Of a DNA stretch of 35,396 nt, positions 9,595-17,453 are shown piece by piece (within the stretch, counting starts at the first letter, position 1; every line of letters starts with the position of its first letter). The stretch is from Flavobacteriaceae bacterium (lineage in GTDB: Bacteria; Bacteroidota; Bacteroidia; Flavobacteriales; Flavobacteriaceae). Below the pieces are notes generated by a model. That model was not told where the DNA came from and did no database searches. It worked only from the letters and a program-made list of their open reading frames with translations. The stretch lies in contig CP070778.1 of the NCBI GenBank assembly GCA_020346245.1, positions 163,933-199,328 on the forward strand. Direction: 5' to 3'. The position numbers and the translations under genes are program-made.

Positions 9595-9932
9595 TGGTTA
9601 TGAGTTTAGGAGGTAAACATTTATTTGGTAGTATTGAAGATACAAGAGTGACTTTTGTTGAAAAAAAAGTAACTGCGGAAAGAGCAGATTTTTTAAAAAA
9701 ACTCTTAGAATACAATGGGTTTGAAGTTCTCATTCAGGAGGAAAAAAGAGCTTCAGAAGAAGAACCACAATTATATACATTAGGAGTTACAGATATGGTA
9801 TTTAACCCAACTATTTGGGTATACCAACGAAAGCTGAAAACTTTTGACGGGCACAAAGTCACACCGGATTACTGGGAACAGCGCTCAGATAACACCCCCC
9901 CACAATATTGGAAAACACCAAAAGATAATTAA
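9594..9932 (+). CDS. Unknown 112-residue protein coupled to nuoN
   Basis: I do not recognise a named function. The protein is soluble, with no signal peptide or membrane helix. The middle section ERADFLKKLLEYNGFEVLIQ looks like an alpha-beta unit vaguely reminiscent of the DUF2007-type signal-transducer fold; this is a weak impression. The rest is rich in aromatic residues: MVFNPTIWVYQRKL, then a C-terminal tail with repeated Trp/Tyr (DYWEQ, QYWKTP). There is no cysteine, so it is not an Fe-S protein. The ATG at 9594 overlaps the nuoN stop (TAATG); an ATG at 9600 would remove two residues. Coupling to the last complex I subunit suggests an assembly, regulatory or electron-input role, but this is only inferred from position. 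Confidence 0.8.
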   Translation: MVMSLGGKHLFGSIEDTRVTFVEKKVTAERADFLKKLLEYNGFEVLIQEEKRASEEEPQLYTLGVTDMVFNPTIWVYQRKLKTFDGHKVTPDYWEQRSDNTPPQYWKTPKDN

Positions 9933-10053
9933 CCTTTCCAGAAGAAAATACGATGATTTTCCCTTATCCAAATTTTTGATTTCATCGATTTTAACAGCAA
10001 ATTAAGCCCCTATGGCAAGGTATTTGCTAACTTTACACCGTAGAATTAAGGTA

Positions 10054-10701
10054 ATGAAACATCAATATTTACTTACATTATTTCTTTTATCAGTTATTTG
10101 TTTAAACGCACAAACTGATTTTCCAAGGACTCAGCCCTTAAAAATAGAGGCTGATAAAAAATTGGATTTAAAAAGTAATCCCCAAAGCGGAACAGCCCTT
10201 AAAATGCCATCGCTCCTGGATAATAACCCCAATGCCAGTATTAAAGAAACCAAAAATTCAAGGAATGTAAAAATGCTTCCTGAAAAGGAGCTGAAACAAG
10301 CCGGTTTTGATTTGAAATTGGATACTAAAGTGGGTGAACGCCGGAATGCCAATTCCAAAAAGCACTTTGGCGATATGTATTTAGGCGATGTTAAAACCGA
10401 AGGTAATTTCGTAGGAATTGTTTGTCGAGACCATGAATATGTTGATGGCGATCGTGTAAGAGTCTACGTAAATGGAGAAGTCGCTGAGTACAATATCCTT
10501 CTTACGGCTGGTTTTAAAGGGATAAATATAGATCTTGAAAAAGGTTTTAACCGATTGGATTTTGAAGCGTTAAACCAGGGAACTTCAGGGCCAAATACTG
10601 CTCAGGTAGATGTTTATGATGATAAAGGTGTATTAATCCATACAAATCAATGGTTGCTTTCAACAGGCTCAAAAGCATCATTAATTGTTGTAAAGAACTA
10701 A
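10054..10701 (+). CDS. Secreted protein of unknown function
   Basis: The protein is 215 residues with a clean Sec signal peptide (MKHQYLLTLFLLSVICLNAQ, cleavage after LNA or AQ). I chose the ATG at 10054 because it places the signal peptide at the N terminus; an upstream ATG at 10012 would add 14 residues ahead of it. The mature part has a low-complexity polar N-terminal third (many Lys, Asn and Ser) and then a compact C-terminal domain of about 105 residues from MYLGDVKTEGNFVGI to SLIVVKN. That domain is rich in beta-strand patterns (DGDRVRVYVNGEVAEYNI, QVDVYDDKGVLI) and may be an Ig-like or jelly-roll fold. There is no type IX sorting tail. I cannot assign a function. It ends 11 bases from a convergent acylase gene. 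Confidence 0.8.
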   Translation: MKHQYLLTLFLLSVICLNAQTDFPRTQPLKIEADKKLDLKSNPQSGTALKMPSLLDNNPNASIKETKNSRNVKMLPEKELKQAGFDLKLDTKVGERRNANSKKHFGDMYLGDVKTEGNFVGIVCRDHEYVDGDRVRVYVNGEVAEYNILLTAGFKGINIDLEKGFNRLDFEALNQGTSGPNTAQVDVYDDKGVLIHTNQWLLSTGSKASLIVVKN

Positions 10702-10712
10702 ACAGGCACGTC

Positions 10713-12908
10713 TTATTCTAACCCGGGCTTATATGAAATTCTTGCCCTTTTAAGTACATCTTCTTTGTAAAATGCAGCTTCTTTGAATTTAACTTTTGCA
10801 TATGGTATGGCCTGATCATCAAAATGAGGTGATACCGGATTACCACTCTGACCGCCCGCCAAAATTGTTTTAGCCTTAACTTTTGGACCAAATTCCACTA
10901 CCGCTACAAAACTATTCCCTCTTGTTCCATATATCTTTTTGGTATTGTTGTTATATCTGGCGCCATAGGCAGCTAGTGCTCCCCAGCGACCAGATGCAAA
11001 CCCAATTGGTATGCTTGGTTTATTATCATCAAATGCCTGCCTGATATCCCCATTTAATCGTTGATACCTGTTAACCTCACCCCATGGTATATTCCAATTC
11101 CCGAAATCACTTTGCAATTGGGATACAACCTCTTTAAAGATTGATATGCGCTCTTCTTTTGGAGATTCCGAGCCAAAATAAGAGACTAATTCCATATTGC
11201 CCATCGGGGCAGGTCTAATGCCTTTTTTACTGTACAAAGTGCCGTAGAAATGGGCCAGGGTCATAGCTGCAGATTCTTCAGAAGTTCTGAAATCCCAGTT
11301 ACGCAATATGTCAATCGCACCTGACAATTCGGGAGATCCCTTGCCGACTTCGTCATAAGCAGACACTAAGCCGGGAATTAATTTTTCAAAAGAGGGCAGG
11401 TACGAATCATAAGCTAAAGAAATGAGGCTGTCTATGGTATATCCACTCCTGTCCTTTAGCAGTTCTATAGCATGAATGCCACGAAAATTTTCACGATCAA
11501 TAGACATGTATTTTGGATAATTTTCACGTTTGGGACTATACTCCATAGCAGACGTAAAAGGTGTGGAATTGCAATTCTGAATCCATCCGTTTTTGGGATT
11601 TAGCACCAGGATATTCTCATCTACTGTGTGTAATCCTTTCCAGTCTGTCTTTGGGTTGCTTCCATCGACTGGTTGGCTATAATCAAAAATGGTATCCCGC
11701 ACCGGCACAAAATTCCCATGAAAATATGCTATATTCCCATCTGCATCCGCATACACCGTATTATTTGAAGAATTGGTACGGATATCCATCATCTTGTGAA
11801 AACCACTATAATTACTTTGTTTCGTTCTTATAAAGGACTGCTCCAATGCCTTTACCGGTTGCCACATCATTGCAGAAGCCACAGGTGACTCATTTATTAT
11901 ATGTGTTACGGGCCCGTGGTGCGTTCGGTAGACCGGGAATTTATTTTCTTTAATTCCCTCTTTATCCTTAAATTTTAGAACGACCTCTGTTTGGGTTACC
12001 GGCCGTAACTCTTCTCCATATACGTAAAAAAGTTTTTTTTCTTTTTCTACAAATACCTCCACAAATTCATCCATTACATCTGTGTAAGTGGAGGTATGCA
12101 TCCATCCTGTTTTCTCATTAAAACCCTGGTAGACAAAAAACTGGCCCCAGGTAACTGCACCGTACGCATTAAGACCTTCTTCGCTTACCATATGAACTTC
12201 TCCCCTGAAATAAAAAGAAGTATGTGGATTTATGAGTAACATTGCGTTACCACTCTGTGTCAATTTTCCTGAAATAGCTATTCCATTAGATCCCTGAGGT
12301 TCTAATTCTTCTTCACTTTTTTTTAATCTGGCCGCTTCAGCCATTCCAAAAGCTTTGCCTTCCTCATAAAAGGCCCGTATTTTTTCCGTACTAATTCGTT
12401 CAATATCACCCCCAATTGAGCCTTCGCTAAAATACATAGGCATCCAGGGTTCAAATCTGTTTAGCAACTTAGGCTTCACTTCAGGGTGGGTATAAAGAAA
12501 GTAATTGATTCCATCCGCAAATGCATCACAGAGTTCTTTCAACCAATCCGGACTATTATTGTAATTAGCTATAGCTTCTTCCTTACTCATGAACATTTTG
12601 GCACGTAAGTCACTGTATATTGCTTCTTTCCCCTCAACTTCTGCCAATCTGCCAATAGCCCATATATAATTCTGTTCCACCCGGTTAAAGTCATCTTCAC
12701 ATTGGGCATATAGTAGTCCAAATACGGTGTCTGCGTCTGTTTTACCATAAATATGGGGAACGCCAAAATCGTCCCTGATAATAGTTATATTCTCTGCTTG
12801 TTCCCTCCATTGATCAATTTCAGATTGCCCTTGAGCGGTTTTACAAGAATTATTAAGTACCAGGGATAAAACTAAAAAGTATTTAATCAAAGCAAATTTA
12901 ATAGACAT
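10713..12908 (-). CDS. Penicillin/acyl-homoserine-lactone acylase-family Ntn hydrolase
   Basis: The gene encodes 731 residues of the S45 acylase superfamily, which hydrolyse amide bonds of beta-lactams, acyl-homoserine lactones or lipopeptides after self-cleavage into alpha and beta chains. The N terminus is a signal sequence with a possible but poor lipobox (VLNNSC, Cys22). The alpha region has IIRDDFGVPHIYGKTDADTV and GLLYAQCEDDF. The autocleavage site is EPQG/SNGIAISG: Ser207 would become beta-Ser1 and the catalytic nucleophile, and His229 falls exactly at beta-His23, the residue of the AHL/cephalosporin/aculeacin acylase group rather than Gln23 of penicillin G acylase. VYADADGNIAYFHGNFVP is also conserved. 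The start at 12908 is preferred over 12962 because it puts the signal peptide first. The substrate is unknown. Confidence 0.9.
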   Translation of the reverse strand: MSIKFALIKYFLVLSLVLNNSCKTAQGQSEIDQWREQAENITIIRDDFGVPHIYGKTDADTVFGLLYAQCEDDFNRVEQNYIWAIGRLAEVEGKEAIYSDLRAKMFMSKEEAIANYNNSPDWLKELCDAFADGINYFLYTHPEVKPKLLNRFEPWMPMYFSEGSIGGDIERISTEKIRAFYEEGKAFGMAEAARLKKSEEELEPQGSNGIAISGKLTQSGNAMLLINPHTSFYFRGEVHMVSEEGLNAYGAVTWGQFFVYQGFNEKTGWMHTSTYTDVMDEFVEVFVEKEKKLFYVYGEELRPVTQTEVVLKFKDKEGIKENKFPVYRTHHGPVTHIINESPVASAMMWQPVKALEQSFIRTKQSNYSGFHKMMDIRTNSSNNTVYADADGNIAYFHGNFVPVRDTIFDYSQPVDGSNPKTDWKGLHTVDENILVLNPKNGWIQNCNSTPFTSAMEYSPKRENYPKYMSIDRENFRGIHAIELLKDRSGYTIDSLISLAYDSYLPSFEKLIPGLVSAYDEVGKGSPELSGAIDILRNWDFRTSEESAAMTLAHFYGTLYSKKGIRPAPMGNMELVSYFGSESPKEERISIFKEVVSQLQSDFGNWNIPWGEVNRYQRLNGDIRQAFDDNKPSIPIGFASGRWGALAAYGARYNNNTKKIYGTRGNSFVAVVEFGPKVKAKTILAGGQSGNPVSPHFDDQAIPYAKVKFKEAAFYKEDVLKRARISYKPGLE

Positions 12909-13139
12909 TATATGAATTTTTTTTAGGGTTAACCTAAGTGTAATTAGGCTTTTTTCAAGCACTTTCCCGTTACTGCCTTTTTATTCCTTAAGTTGACTTT
13001 GGTGTTTGTGAAAATAAAAGGTTTAATACTTAAATGCTAATTCTTCCTTAAAATAACACAGGCTCCTATTCATTTGGTCAATAGAGGGCAATTTTGCTGT
13101 AAATTGCACTTTTCATTTCAAAATACAGATCAATCTCCA

Positions 13140-14876
13140 ATGTCCGATAAAAGAGTAAGTATCCTCAAAGCATTCAAAACCATAATTTGGCCCAGAAGAA
13201 ATCTGGTATTAATAGGTTTGGTATTGATAGTTGTAAGCAAGGCAGCCAGTTTTGTGGCACCAATGTCTCTAAAATATTTAATGGATGACATTATACCAGA
13301 TAAGGATATGGAATTCCTTAAGATTCTCCTGGGAATAGTCATATTGGCAATTTTAATACAGGCTGTAACCTCTTTTCTCTTAACCAAAATACTAAGCGTA
13401 CAGGCCCAATATATGATTTCTGAATTACGGGCTCAGGTTCAGAAGAAAATTTTGTCCTTACCAATTCGGTTTTTTGATAATACAAAATCTGGCGAATTGG
13501 TCTCAAGAATAATGACCGATGTAGAAGGGGTGCGAAATCTGATAGGTACCGGCTTAGTGCAATTAGTGGGAGGAACGATTACTGCTGTGGTATCCTTAAT
13601 CCTTTTGTTAAACATCAGTCCAAGCATGACACTTTTTGCATTAGTCCCTCTTGCTATTTTTGCGGTAATCGCTCTTAAAGCCTTTAAAATTATTCGACCA
13701 ATATTCCGCAATAGAGGTAAAATTAACGCTGAAGTTACAGGCAGACTTACTGAAACATTAGGCGGAATTAGGGTTATAAAAGGCTTTAACGCAGAAAATC
13801 AGGAACATGGGGTTTTTGAAGAGGGTGTCCTTAGACTGTTTGAAAATGTAAAAAGAAGCCTTACCGCAACTGCATTTATGACAAGTTCCTCTACTTTTCT
13901 TCTTGGGGTCGCCACTACAGGTATAATGGGTATGGGAGGTTATAAAATCATGATTGATGAGCTCACAGTAGGTGAGTTTTTAACCTTTACTTTTCTCTTA
14001 GGGTTAATGATCGCGCCTATTGTGCAAATGAGCAATATTGGAAGTCAGCTTACCGAAGCTCTAGCAGGTCTGGACAGAACTGAAGAACTGATGAATATGC
14101 AGCCAGAATCTAATGAAGAGTTCCGAACATTGAAACTCAATGGCATTAAGGGGGATATGGTATTTGACTCTGTTTCATTTGCCTATGAAGAAGAAAAAGA
14201 GGTAATACATAATGTTAGTTTTAAGGTAGACGCAGGCACTGTAGTAGCCCTTGTTGGTAGTTCGGGTTCCGGAAAAAGTACTATAGCCGGACTTGCCGCT
14301 AGTTTTCTGAACCAGCAAAGCGGAACAATAACTGTAGACGGTCAGGACTTAGCCCGGGTAGATCTAAATAGTTTCAGAAAACACCTGGGTGTTGTTTTAC
14401 AGGACGATTTTTTATTTGAAGGAACTATACGTGAAAATATTTTGTTTCCAAGACCTGACGCCTCTGAAGAGCAACTAAAGGAAGCGGTAGAAGCAGCTTA
14501 TGTCGATGAGTTTACAGATAGATTTGAAGATGGTCTAGACACGCTTATCGGAGAGCGGGGTATAAAACTCTCAGGCGGCCAAAGGCAGCGTATAGCAATT
14601 GCACGTGCGGTGCTGGCTGATCCTCGGATATTAATTTTAGATGAAGCAACCTCAAATCTTGACACTGAAAGTGAAGCCTTAATCCAAAAAAGTTTATCAC
14701 ATCTAACTAAAGGAAGAACAACCTTTGTAATTGCTCATCGATTGAGCACTATTAGAAAAGCAGATCAGATTTTGGTGATTGAGAATGGCAAGATTGCTGA
14801 ACAGGGTACGCACGAATCCCTGATAGCTGCAAAAGGGAGGTATTATAATTTATTCACTTATCAGGCAAGAATTTAA
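13140..14876 (+). CDS. MsbA-like ABC transporter, fused permease-ATPase
   Basis: This is a half-size ABC exporter of 578 residues that should act as a homodimer in the inner membrane. The N-terminal half has six hydrophobic helices (from about residue 19 to 305) including the type I exporter motif IRFFDNTKSGELVSRIMTDV. The ATPase half has Walker A GSSGSGKST (373-381), the Q-loop glutamine in VVLQDD (421), signature LSGGQRQR (477), Walker B ILILDEATSNLD (Glu502) and the H-loop IAHRLST (His533). The start at 13140 gives MSDKRVSILKAF; an in-frame ATG at 13074 would add 22 residues unlike the family. Similarity suggests lipid, lipid A or drug export; the substrate cannot be told from sequence. 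Confidence 0.93.
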   Translation: MSDKRVSILKAFKTIIWPRRNLVLIGLVLIVVSKAASFVAPMSLKYLMDDIIPDKDMEFLKILLGIVILAILIQAVTSFLLTKILSVQAQYMISELRAQVQKKILSLPIRFFDNTKSGELVSRIMTDVEGVRNLIGTGLVQLVGGTITAVVSLILLLNISPSMTLFALVPLAIFAVIALKAFKIIRPIFRNRGKINAEVTGRLTETLGGIRVIKGFNAENQEHGVFEEGVLRLFENVKRSLTATAFMTSSSTFLLGVATTGIMGMGGYKIMIDELTVGEFLTFTFLLGLMIAPIVQMSNIGSQLTEALAGLDRTEELMNMQPESNEEFRTLKLNGIKGDMVFDSVSFAYEEEKEVIHNVSFKVDAGTVVALVGSSGSGKSTIAGLAASFLNQQSGTITVDGQDLARVDLNSFRKHLGVVLQDDFLFEGTIRENILFPRPDASEEQLKEAVEAAYVDEFTDRFEDGLDTLIGERGIKLSGGQRQRIAIARAVLADPRILILDEATSNLDTESEALIQKSLSHLTKGRTTFVIAHRLSTIRKADQILVIENGKIAEQGTHESLIAAKGRYYNLFTYQARI

Positions 14877-14933
14877 TTCCGAAGATTAATCTGAAAATAG
14901 CTTTTTTGTAAGTTATTTCTTCTGACTAATTCA

Positions 14934-15179
14934 TTAGTCAATATTGATCACTTTTTCTATTTGTGGAGCATGCTTTTTAATTGTCATTTCTACCCCACTC
15001 TTCAGTGTCATTTGGTTAACACTGCAACCCACGCAATTTCCTTCCAGCCTTACTTTTACCAATTTGTCATTATCAATAGATACTAATGCAATATCCCCTC
15101 CATCACTTTGTAAAAAAGGGCGAATTTCATTTAAAGCATTTTCAACGTTAATTTTTAGTTCCTCAGACGTCATGATCAT
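14934..15179 (-). CDS. NifU C-terminal domain Fe-S scaffold/carrier protein
   Basis: This is an 81-residue stand-alone Nfu domain that carries and delivers 4Fe-4S clusters to apo-proteins. The hallmark CxxC is present in LEGNCVGCSVNQMTLKSGVE (Cys49 and Cys52), preceded by the conserved RPFLQSDGGDIALVSI. It overlaps the upstream Mrp ATPase gene by 4 bases (ATGA, 15176-15179), so the two are translated together and probably act in the same cluster-delivery step. An internal ATG six bases later (15173) is also possible. The many Fe-S subunits of the nearby complex I are one obvious client class, though that link is inference. Confidence 0.94.
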   Translation of the reverse strand: MIMTSEELKINVENALNEIRPFLQSDGGDIALVSIDNDKLVKVRLEGNCVGCSVNQMTLKSGVEMTIKKHAPQIEKVINID

Positions 15180-16315
15180 TTCTTTTTAACCGCAGCGCAA
15201 CCTGCCATAGTAGTTATCTTAATAGCTTCAGTTGGTGGTAAATTTTTATTTCGCAATACAACTTCCTGAACCACATTCTTAGTGAGTTCTTCAAATGCCT
15301 TTTCTACCGGGGTGGCTATTTGAAGAGCGGCAGGCCTCCCAACATCTCCGGCCTCACGAATACTTTGAACCAATGGTATTTCCCCCAAAAAGGGCACATT
15401 CAGATCGGTAGCCAGATTTTTTGCCCCCGATTTTCCAAAAATATAATATTTGTTGTCCGGAAGCTCCTCCGGGGTAAAGTAAGCCATATTTTCAACAATT
15501 CCCAAAACGGGTACATTGATAGCTTCCTGTTGAAACATTGCTACTCCCTTACGTGCATCGGCCAATGCAACCTCCTGGGGTGTACTAACGATTACAGCAC
15601 CTGTGACCGGCATAGATTGCATAATACTTAAATGTATATCTCCTGTGCCCGGTGGCAAATCCACCAGCATAAAATCTAATTCTTCCCAATGTGCATCAAA
15701 AATCATCTGATTTAAGGCTTTTGAAGCCATGGGACCTCTCCAGATAACAGCCTGATTTGGTTGGGTAAAAAACCCAATAGATAAGAGCTTGACTCCAAAG
15801 TTTTCTATTGGTAACATTTTTGAATTACCGTTTATATTGGTTGCCAGGGGTTTTTCATTGGCTACATCAAACATGATAGGCATAGAGGGTCCGTAGATAT
15901 CTGCATCGAGTAAACCAACTTTAAATCCCATTTTTGCCAGAGTAACAGCCAAATTAGCTGTAATTGTTGATTTCCCAACGCCACCTTTCCCAGAAGCCAC
16001 AGCAATAATGTTTTGTATTCCTGGTATAGGTTTCCCCTTAATTTCATTAGTCTTAGGCTTAACGGGAGTATCAACTTTAATATTTACTGTAATTTTTGCC
16101 TTTTCATAAACCTCCCTGTGAATTGCTTTGAGTATTTCTACTTCGGTTTTCTTCCTTGCCTGAAGGCTCGGGTTGTTTATTGTAATATCTACAACAACCT
16201 CATCACCAAAAACCTGAATATTATTAACCGCCCCACTTTCAACCATATTCATTCCCTCACCTGGTACCGTAATATTTTCAAGGGCTTTTAGTATTTCTTT
16301 CTTATCCAACTTCAT
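15176..16315 (-). CDS. Mrp/NBP35-family Fe-S carrier ATPase
   Basis: The protein is 379 residues. It has an N-terminal MIP18/DUF59 domain (about 1-85, containing VPGEGMNMVESGAVNNIQVF), then a ParA/MinD-type ATPase with deviant Walker A SGKGGVGKST (108-117), the conserved DADIYGPSMPIMF, and DLPPGTGD in the Walker B region. Mrp/ApbC proteins bind and transfer 4Fe-4S clusters. Unusually, the canonical CxxC cluster motif after VENM is replaced by AYFTPEELPDNKYYIFG with no cysteine, a form I recall as common in Bacteroidota Mrp. One Cys remains near the C terminus (AGCAAVKKK). It is coupled to the NifU-domain gene downstream, which does carry a CxxC. Confidence 0.93.
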   Translation of the reverse strand: MKLDKKEILKALENITVPGEGMNMVESGAVNNIQVFGDEVVVDITINNPSLQARKKTEVEILKAIHREVYEKAKITVNIKVDTPVKPKTNEIKGKPIPGIQNIIAVASGKGGVGKSTITANLAVTLAKMGFKVGLLDADIYGPSMPIMFDVANEKPLATNINGNSKMLPIENFGVKLLSIGFFTQPNQAVIWRGPMASKALNQMIFDAHWEELDFMLVDLPPGTGDIHLSIMQSMPVTGAVIVSTPQEVALADARKGVAMFQQEAINVPVLGIVENMAYFTPEELPDNKYYIFGKSGAKNLATDLNVPFLGEIPLVQSIREAGDVGRPAALQIATPVEKAFEELTKNVVQEVVLRNKNLPPTEAIKITTMAGCAAVKKK

Positions 16316-16358
16316 GAACTAAGGTATTTATTTCATTATATAAAATGATTCTAAACAA

Positions 16359-16388
16359 CAAAGATAGGTTATAGGCGTGAAAGTATAA
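16359..16388 (-). promoter_or_regulatory. Candidate Bacteroidota promoter for mrp-nifU
   Basis: On the minus strand a perfect -7 box TATCTTTG (16359-16366) lies 19 bases downstream of TTA (16386-16388), a near match to the -33 TTG. This is the spacing of the Bacteroidota major sigma factor consensus TTG-N17-23-TAnnTTTG. Transcription would start about 36-40 bases before the mrp ATG. The call is by consensus only. Confidence 0.4.
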
Positions 16389-16471
16389 AGTTGTAGTATT
16401 GAAAAGGATAATATCCTTGAAGAAATGCATTAGAAGGTACAGGCGGCATTTCAGTTCTTAAAATAATCTAA

Positions 16472-16819
16472 TTATAAGATTTCCGGGGGCAATTCTTTGG
16501 CAGGATCCCAAAAGTATTCTTCAAAATTCACAATTTGATTATCCCGTATTTCCAATCCTTCATTTTCCAACAATTGTTTCATTAAGTTGGTACCGTCGAA
16601 GTGATGTTTCCCGGTTAATAAACCGTTTCTATTTACAACCCTATGTGCCGGGACGCCTTCAATTGCCCCTGCTCCATTCATGGCCCAGCCGACCATCCTG
16701 GCGCTCCTTGCAGCTCCCAGGTATTTCGCAATTGCCCCATAAGAGGTAACCCTTCCAAAAGGAATTTGCTTAGAGACCTGATAAACTTTTTGAAAGAAGT
16801 TTTGGTTTTCGGGTTTCAT
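16472..16819 (-). CDS. Alkyltransferase-like (ATL) DNA-binding protein, MGMT family
   Basis: The 115 residues cover the DNA-binding domain of O6-alkylguanine-DNA alkyltransferase (MGMT/Ogt) without its N-terminal domain. It has PFGRVTSYGAIAKYLG (Tyr27) and the arginine-finger helix GAARSARMVGWAMN (Arg41). The active-site PCHR is replaced by PAHR (Ala58 in place of the alkyl-accepting Cys), so it cannot transfer alkyl groups itself. ATL proteins bind O6-alkylguanine and flip it out, flagging the lesion for nucleotide excision repair. It is the last gene of a run trmB-lysE-atl with gaps of 3 and 4 bases. Confidence 0.92.
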   Translation of the reverse strand: MKPENQNFFQKVYQVSKQIPFGRVTSYGAIAKYLGAARSARMVGWAMNGAGAIEGVPAHRVVNRNGLLTGKHHFDGTNLMKQLLENEGLEIRDNQIVNFEEYFWDPAKELPPEIL

Positions 16820-16823
16820 AACG

Positions 16824-17450
16824 TTAATAAAATATTCTAAAAATGGTAATTACAAGCAAGACTAACATTAATGCACTAAGAATGTAATTCGAATTTTTAG
16901 AAAATCGGTCCGTTCTAGCTTCCAATTTATAAAAATAAACGGTGTACAAATACAAGACCGTAAACGTGCCACTTCCGGCAGCTATGATGAATGTCAGAAT
17001 ATCCCAAATTTCAAATTTAATCCAACCGGATGCATTCCACATGGCATTGAGCCCACTATAATATGGTATAGTCAGTAAATTAAGGGCTGCAAGCAGCATT
17101 CCCTTAAAATAACTATTCTTTTTACTAACATTTACGATTTTTATTTTTTTGGATTTTTCGCGCTTGGCGGAAATAAAAAAATAAAGGGCAAAAAAAGCAA
17201 AAACGCCAATTGCAATTTTTAGTAGCAAATCTATGACCTCAGGATGTCTGAATAAATATTTAGAAATCATAACCGCAATGTAAGCCTGGATCATGATCAT
17301 GCTGGCAACCCCAAGACTAAATACAATACCGTTTAGTTTACCCTTTTTAACACTGGTTTTGGCGGCATTCATATTTAACAATCCGGGAGGAACAGTTGCC
17401 ATAAATGCAGCTGAAAAGGTCACAAAAAAAAGTATGATTAAATGAGTCAT
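16824..17450 (-). CDS. LysE/RhtB-family membrane exporter
   Basis: The protein is 208 residues with about six hydrophobic helices. The N-terminal half shows the LysE-family pattern FMATVPPGLLNMNAAKTSVKKGKLNGIVFSLGVA (positions about 16-49): a proline-glycine break followed by a charged loop and a small-residue helix. Members export amino acids or small polar metabolites. A basic loop (KREKSKKIKIVNVSKKN) sits in the middle. It starts 3 bases after trmB ends and stops 4 bases before the ATL gene, so it is in their operon. The substrate is not predictable, and the family call is firmer than the function. Confidence 0.82.
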   Translation of the reverse strand: MTHLIILFFVTFSAAFMATVPPGLLNMNAAKTSVKKGKLNGIVFSLGVASMIMIQAYIAVMISKYLFRHPEVIDLLLKIAIGVFAFFALYFFISAKREKSKKIKIVNVSKKNSYFKGMLLAALNLLTIPYYSGLNAMWNASGWIKFEIWDILTFIIAAGSGTFTVLYLYTVYFYKLEARTDRFSKNSNYILSALMLVLLVITIFRIFY

Positions 17451-17453
17451 TGG

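Noticed and set aside
9944..9961. Possible hairpin GAAAAT...ATTTTC after the nuo operon as terminator
   Set aside because: The stem is only 6 bp and nearly all AT, with no proper T-run; not enough for a call.
13074..13139. Upstream ATG for the ABC transporter
   Set aside because: The extra 22 residues are unlike exporter N termini; the ATG at 13140 gives a typical start.
15320..15631. 103-codon + strand frame inside mrp
   Set aside because: Antisense to the conserved Mrp ATPase; composition is not protein-like.
16404..16418. Palindrome AAGGATA-A-TATCCTT between mrp and the ATL gene
   Set aside because: Short, AT-rich and without a T-run or clear regulatory position; could be chance.
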